Below, one piece after another: positions 57,314 through 64,000 of a stretch of DNA of 64,000 nucleotides. A program made the translations under genes and the position numbers. Each line of letters starts with the position of its first letter. The stretch's first letter is position 1. The notes beneath the pieces are model-generated. The model saw only the letters and a list, made by a program, of their open reading frames with translations. It was not told the DNA's origin and did no database searches. The DNA comes from Nannocystaceae bacterium (GTDB lineage: Bacteria; Myxococcota_A; Polyangia; Nannocystales; Nannocystaceae). The DNA lies in assembly GCA_019694555.1 (NCBI GenBank), contig JAIBBS010000009.1:1-64000 (forward strand), read 5' to 3'.

Positions 57314-58777
57314 TCACTTGCCCGCGTCGACGTTGCGGCGCTGCAGCGCGACCGCCTCCGCGTCCTCGACCAGCTCGGCCTCGCGCAGCAACCAGCGGAA
57401 CATCTGGTGCGCATGCACGCGGTTCTTGCGGTCGTTCCACAACCACACCGCGAGCGCACAGACGGCTGGGTGCACCGCCTGGAACGCGAGCCGGTGCAGG
57501 CCCATGCCGGTCATCGCGATGGCGTGGTCGTAGGCCCCGCGCAGCGTCAGGTACTCGCGCCACTCCTCGTGCACCGGCAGGGCCCGACGCGCGCGCACGC
57601 GCGTGTGCAGCGCGTCGGCATGCAGCTCGAGCTCGTCGAGCAGTCGCTGCCGCACGCGCCGACGCAGGCGTCCGAAGCTGTCGGGCTTGCTGGCCGGATC
57701 CTCGCCGATGGGCAGGCCGCGGGCATGGACCAGCGCCAGCAGATCGGCGTCGACGGTCTCGCGCAGGCGCAACCACGGATCGAGCTTGGCACCCAGCGCC
57801 GCGCGACGGGCCGCGACGGCGGCCGCGGTCGCACGGTCCTCGAACGCGAGATCCCAGGCCTTGCACAGCGCTTCGATCGCGGCGACATCCGCCGCGCGTC
57901 CGCGCGCGTCGCCGCCGAGCAGCGCGGCGTGGTGCCGCAGCGCCGCCGGCAACGGCGGCGCGGTCGCGGCCGCCGGCGGCGCGGGCGGTGGGGCGACGAC
58001 GTCCGCTGCGACCTCGTGCACGCACGCGCGCTCGACCGCGGCCGCGAACGCAGCGCGCCTCGGCACGCGCCGCAGCAGCGCACGCAGCTGCGACGGCTCG
58101 GGCACCGGTGCGCGACCGAGCATGCGCCGCGCGATCGCAGCGAGCAGTGTCGTGGTCGCGTCGGCGTCACGGTCGTCGCCCAGCGCCGCCACGCGGGCCC
58201 ACGCATCGCGCGAGGCGGCCTCGGCCGCACACCACTGCACCGCGAGCCGCCGCGCCTGCGCCGGCGCCACGCGGCCCTCGAACTCGACCAGGCGGTCGAT
58301 GCCGCGGCGCGCCGCGACGACGTCGCCCTGCGCCTGCGCGAGCAGACCCGTCGCGAGCAGGTTGGCCGCGCCCGCGGCGTCGTCGCCCAGGCGTCGCTCG
58401 ACGAACGCGACGTCGCGCGGCTGCCCGCCGCCGCGCAGGCACGCCCACGCCGCGGCGACCAGCGCACCGCCGCGGTTGTCGTCGAACCACACCCAGGTGC
58501 TGCCGCGGACCACGAACCACGCCGTGCGCACCATGCCGCGCGGCACCAGCACCGCGGTGGTGAAGCGCCAGGGGAACAGCGCGATCAGCAGTGGCGGCAA
58601 CGCGGCGAACGCCACCGGCCGGCCGGCGAGCACGCCGCGCAGCACCACCACCGCGACCACCAGCAACACGCACCACTGCAGCAACCCGAAGAAGCCCGGC
58701 CGCGACTCTTCCTTGTTCGCGCGACCGAACAGGCGCGCGACGCCCAGCGCGATCGCGAGGCCGACGACGGCGCTCAC
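57314..58777 (-). CDS. Membrane TPR-like protein in Hsp70 operon
   Basis: 487 aa. Two or three membrane segments at the N-terminus (VVGLAIALGVARLFG; LLQWCVLLVVAVVVLRGVL; FAALPPLLIALFPW), then a long helical cytoplasmic region with Ala/Arg-rich repeats. No catalytic motif recognised. Third gene of the Hsp70-like operon; GTG start overlaps the J-like gene stop (GTGA). It may anchor the chaperone pair to the membrane (inference). Confidence 0.72.
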   Translation of the reverse strand: MSAVVGLAIALGVARLFGRANKEESRPGFFGLLQWCVLLVVAVVVLRGVLAGRPVAFAALPPLLIALFPWRFTTAVLVPRGMVRTAWFVVRGSTWVWFDDNRGGALVAAAWACLRGGGQPRDVAFVERRLGDDAAGAANLLATGLLAQAQGDVVAARRGIDRLVEFEGRVAPAQARRLAVQWCAAEAASRDAWARVAALGDDRDADATTTLLAAIARRMLGRAPVPEPSQLRALLRRVPRRAAFAAAVERACVHEVAADVVAPPPAPPAAATAPPLPAALRHHAALLGGDARGRAADVAAIEALCKAWDLAFEDRATAAAVAARRAALGAKLDPWLRLRETVDADLLALVHARGLPIGEDPASKPDSFGRLRRRVRQRLLDELELHADALHTRVRARRALPVHEEWREYLTLRGAYDHAIAMTGMGLHRLAFQAVHPAVCALAVWLWNDRKNRVHAHQMFRWLLREAELVEDAEAVALQRRNVDAGK

Positions 58778-59132
58778 GCGCCGCGCCTCCAGCCCGCGGC
58801 GGTGAGCGCATCGAGTCCCAGCGCCGCGTCCGCGTCGGGCGGCGAGCCGTCGTCGTCCGGCGCGGGCGCGGGCCCGTCCTCGGGCGCGAGCCACCACAGC
58901 TCGTGCAACGCACGCTTGTCGGGCTCGCGCAGCTCGGCCATGGCCTCGCGCACCAGCTCGGGCGTGCGCGCGCGCGGGCCCAGCGGCGTCGCGTACAGCC
59001 GCGCGGCCGCGAGGTCGAGCTCCAGCATCGCGAGCCACTTCTGCCCCGCGCGCTCGATCTCGGCGCGCGTGGCCGAGATCGGCAGCTCGAGCACGTACAA
59101 CGGGTTGCGTGCCCAACGCTCGGCCGCGTCGC

Positions 59133-59136
<4 letters not shown>
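58774..59136 (-). CDS. Degenerate J-domain-like protein
   Basis: 120 aa. NPLYVLELPISATRAEIERAGQKW resembles helix I-II of J domains, but no HPD tripeptide is present, so it may not stimulate Hsp70 ATPase in the usual way. The rest is helical and acidic. Coupled by ATGA to the Hsp70-like gene upstream and by GTGA to the membrane protein downstream. Confidence 0.7.
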
Positions 59137-61595
<2,459 letters not shown>

Positions 61596-61625
61596 GGCCC
61601 CCAGCATACGCTACGCTCGTGGGCG

Positions 61626-62885
61626 GTGATCCTCGGTCGGCAGCGTCGATCGTCGCGCGCGGCGCGATGGCTGCTCGCGCTGTCGGCCTGCGGCGGCGAC
61701 GTGTCGGACGGCGCGCAGAGCAGCTCCGCCAGCGGCGCGAGCTCGACCGGCGCGGGCACCAGCGGCACGATCGCCGGCACCGCGACGACGACCGCCGCGG
61801 AGTCGACCACGAGCCGGACCGACGTGGCCAGCGCGAGCGCCGGCAGCAGCGGTGCCGACGGCAGCAGCAGCACCGGCGAGCCGCCGGCGGACGAGGGCCT
61901 GCAGGTGCGCTTCCTCGGCGTCGGCGGTTTCTCGCTGCGCTACCGCGACGCGCAGGTGTTGTCGCCGCCGATGTACAGCAACCCCGACGTGCTCTCGGTC
62001 GAGTTCGGTGACATCGCGGCCGACCCCGCGCGCGTGGCCGCGTTCCTCGAGCCCGGCTCGCTCAGCGACACCAGCGCGATCCTCGTGGGCCACGCGCACT
62101 ACGATCACCTGCTCGACGTGCCGCTGCTGTGGGAGGCGACCGCCGCGGCGACGATCTACGGCAACACCAGCGTCCGCAACCTGATGCTCGCCGCCGGCGT
62201 GCCCGAACGGGCCCTCGTCGCGGTCGACGATCCCGCCGTCGCGCTCGCGGACATGCGCATGTGCCCCGACGACATGTGCACCGGCCTGGCCGCCGGCACC
62301 GAGGGCGCGTGGATCGAGCTGCCCGGTGCACGCGCGCGGGCACTGTGCTCGGAGCACCCCGATCAGATCTTCGGCATCGTGCACTTCGCCCCCGGCTGCG
62401 TCGACACCGTGCCGATGCCGCTGCCGACCGCCGCCGACCAGTGGCGCGAGGGCGCGACCATGGCGTTTCTGGTCGACTTCTTCGAGCCGGGCACGCGCAC
62501 GATCGCGTTTCGCGTCTACGTCCAGGACGCGCCGACCAACGCGCCGTTGGGCTTCCCGCACGACAGCCTGCTGGACGAGCACGCCATCGATCTCGCGGTG
62601 CTCAACGTCGGCAGCTGGGAGAACGTCAGCGATCACCCCGGTGCGTTCATCGCCGCCTTCGCGCCGCGCTACGTGCTGGGAGGGCACTGGGAGGACTTCT
62701 TCCGCCCGCAGGACCAACCGCTGCAACCGATCCCGCTGCAGGCCCCGCCCGAGGACTTCGACGCCGCAGCGCTCGCAGCCCTGGGCGACGAGCCGCAGCC
62801 GCCGGTGTGGGTCGACGGCGCGTCGGTGCAGGCGCGCTACTTCCGACCGGTGCCGGGCACGGACTTCGTGTTCCCGCCGCCGTAG
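61626..62885 (+). CDS. Metallo-beta-lactamase-fold lipoprotein
   Basis: 419 aa. GTG start; lipobox LSAC (Cys22), Ser/Thr/Gly tether to about residue 88, then an MBL-fold domain: VRFLGVGGFSLRYRDAQVLS and the metal motif GHAHYDHL (His156, His158, Asp160, His161; HxHxDH). A C-terminal His in VLGGHWEDF completes a plausible two-metal site. Probably a secreted hydrolase (esterase or phosphodiesterase-like); substrate unknown. Its start region overlaps the divergent hsp70-like promoter. Confidence 0.85.
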   Translation: MILGRQRRSSRAARWLLALSACGGDVSDGAQSSSASGASSTGAGTSGTIAGTATTTAAESTTSRTDVASASAGSSGADGSSSTGEPPADEGLQVRFLGVGGFSLRYRDAQVLSPPMYSNPDVLSVEFGDIAADPARVAAFLEPGSLSDTSAILVGHAHYDHLLDVPLLWEATAAATIYGNTSVRNLMLAAGVPERALVAVDDPAVALADMRMCPDDMCTGLAAGTEGAWIELPGARARALCSEHPDQIFGIVHFAPGCVDTVPMPLPTAADQWREGATMAFLVDFFEPGTRTIAFRVYVQDAPTNAPLGFPHDSLLDEHAIDLAVLNVGSWENVSDHPGAFIAAFAPRYVLGGHWEDFFRPQDQPLQPIPLQAPPEDFDAAALAALGDEPQPPVWVDGASVQARYFRPVPGTDFVFPPP

Positions 62886-62892
62886 GCCGGGG

Positions 62893-64000
62893 CTAGTGAC
62901 TGTGCAGCGCCGCGGCGCAGCCGGGATCGATCGCCAGGCACGCCTCGCGCTGCTGCTGCGCCTGGGCCAGCCGGCCCGCGGCGGTGAAGACCTGCTCGGC
63001 CACGCGGTGCAGCGCCGCGGTGCGGTAGCGCGTGCCGAGCACGCGCTCGATCACCGCGAGCGCATCGGCCGGCCGTGCGACCGCGAGCAGCGCCCGCGCC
63101 AGCAGCAGCTGCGCGTCGCCGCCGGGTCGCAGGGCGACGTTGGCCTGCGCGAGCTCGAGTGCGCGCGCGGGCTCACCGTGCTGCAGCTCGTGTTCGATCG
63201 CGTGGCCCATCGCGGCCTCCGGGAAGGATCCGGCCAGCGCGGCCCAGCCACGCGATGCCTGCTCGGCGAACACCACCGCGCGGGCCTCGTCACCGGCGTG
63301 ACGGTGCGCGGTCGCGAGCGCGTCTGCGTGTTGCGGCAGGCCGTGCTCGGCGACCAGTGCCTCGAGCAGCGCGATGGCACGGCCGTGCTGCCCCAGCCGA
63401 TCGTGGACCTCGGCGAGGTGCTCCTGCACCAGCCACCAACCCGACAGCGCGGCGTCGGCCTGCTGCAGCAGCTCGAGCGCCTGCAGCAGCTGGCCCTGCT
63501 CGAGCGCGAGCAGACCACGCTGCAATCCGATCCACGCGCGACGACGGGCGTCGCGCGGCGGCGTCTGCTGCAGCGCCGACTGCAGCAGCGCGTCGGCTCG
63601 ATCGCGGGCGCCGAGCTTCGCGTGCAGCAGCGCCAGGTCGACGGTCGCGGCCTGCGGCGCGGCCTCGGCGGCCTGCTCGAGCAGCGCCAGCGCCTCGTCG
63701 TAGTGCCCGCGCTGCGTGGCGATCTGCGCGCGCAGCACCTGCCCGGCGATCTGATCGTCGCGCCGACGCAGCGGCCGGCGGTCCATGCGATCGAGCAGCG
63801 CCTGCGCGCGTTCGAGACGATGGATCGACAGCTCGAAGCGCGCCGCCACCAGCAGCGGGCCGCTGCCCTCGGGCGCGATCGCGAAGGCCTCGTCGAGCCG
63901 CTGCTGCAGCCGCGTGTAGTCGTCGGCATCGTGGGTGAGCCCGGCGCGCTCGAGCATCGACGTGCCCAGGTGCATGCGCACGAGCCAGTCGTCGGGCCGC
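62893..64000 (-). CDS. TPR-repeat protein (5' end beyond window)
   Basis: At least 369 residues visible; the frame is open to the right edge, so the N-terminus is missing and no start is assigned. Repeating helical units of about 34 residues (ARFELSIHRLERAQALLDRM, QIATQRGHYDEALALLEQAA, LLHAKLGARDRADALLQSAL, LAEVHDRLGQHGRAIALLEA) are classic tetratricopeptide repeats. It could be the C-terminal part of a kinase or other regulator, as is common in myxobacteria. Its stop lies 7 bases from the convergent MBL gene stop. Confidence 0.8.
   Translation of the reverse strand, partial: RPDDWLVRMHLGTSMLERAGLTHDADDYTRLQQRLDEAFAIAPEGSGPLLVAARFELSIHRLERAQALLDRMDRRPLRRRDDQIAGQVLRAQIATQRGHYDEALALLEQAAEAAPQAATVDLALLHAKLGARDRADALLQSALQQTPPRDARRRAWIGLQRGLLALEQGQLLQALELLQQADAALSGWWLVQEHLAEVHDRLGQHGRAIALLEALVAEHGLPQHADALATAHRHAGDEARAVVFAEQASRGWAALAGSFPEAAMGHAIEHELQHGEPARALELAQANVALRPGGDAQLLLARALLAVARPADALAVIERVLGTRYRTAALHRVAEQVFTAAGRLAQAQQQREACLAIDPGCAAALHSH

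Overview
The window is GC-rich, gene-dense DNA typical of a myxobacterium (phylum Myxococcota, perhaps a Nannocystis/Plesiocystis relative; the lineage is inference). The signs are a MYXO-CTERM protein (835-2127), a Myxococcales-type disulfide repeat lipoprotein (33429-34367), a PilZ protein of the myxobacterial type, several Ser/Thr kinases and a PP2C phosphatase, and about fifteen lipoproteins, many with a Ser/Thr/Gly-rich tether after the lipobox. Many genes start with GTG, have no clear Shine-Dalgarno sequence, and are linked by 4-base ATGA/GTGA overlaps. I see no rRNA, tRNA, CRISPR array, prophage or insertion sequence. It reads as ordinary chromosomal backbone with lineage-specific secreted proteins between housekeeping genes.

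Layout, left to right. 1-5633: Cys-rich lipoprotein (cut by the window edge), a MYXO-CTERM metalloprotease-like protein, and a leftward operon of rhodanese-MoeB/ThiF fusion, TPR lipoprotein and class V aminotransferase (possible sulfur relay). 5938-9998: MoxR ATPase, DUF58 protein and BatA-like vWA membrane protein. 10035-13436: Cys-rich lipoprotein, a 17-bp minisatellite at the folA end, and a leftward nagZ-thyA-folA cluster. 13630-16396: outer-membrane beta-barrel protein and lytic transglycosylase. 16492-20437: radA converging on cinA-recA. 20706-27431: PP2C phosphatase, PilZ protein, transglutaminase-like lipoprotein, Tat-type amidohydrolase, a LysM/M74 endopeptidase followed by a small Gly-Gly-leader-like peptide, and a hypothetical protein. 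27513-38607: two Ser/Thr kinases, selB, a YtkA-like lipoprotein with a RegB/RegA pair, DUF4215 lipoprotein, zinc-finger lipoprotein, rhomboid protease and MarR regulator. 38639-44058: a MacAB-like exporter operon ending in a lipoprotein methyltransferase. 44055-48337: FIST sensor protein plus cytoplasmic hybrid histidine kinase, and a beta-propeller lipoprotein. 48524-54958: a 1027-aa lipoprotein, a tiny membrane protein, and an HTTM membrane protein coupled to a CBS-domain protein. 54974-64000: two secreted lipoproteins, an Hsp70-like/J-like/TPR operon, a metallo-beta-lactamase-fold lipoprotein and a TPR protein cut by the right edge.

Functional themes: envelope remodelling (NagZ, transglycosylase, M74 endopeptidase, rhomboid, MacAB-like pump), DNA repair (RadA, RecA, CinA), nucleotide and folate metabolism (ThyA, FolA), redox and phosphorylation signalling (RegBA, kinases, PP2C, FIST-kinase), and selenocysteine translation (SelB). 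The most unusual items are a putative Gly-Gly-leader peptide translated behind an endopeptidase, an Hsp70/degenerate-J/TPR operon, a lipid-anchored methyltransferase with a His-rich linker, a kinase with a roughly 100-residue activation-segment insertion, and the rhodanese-E1/desulfurase-like operon preceded by a perfect palindrome.
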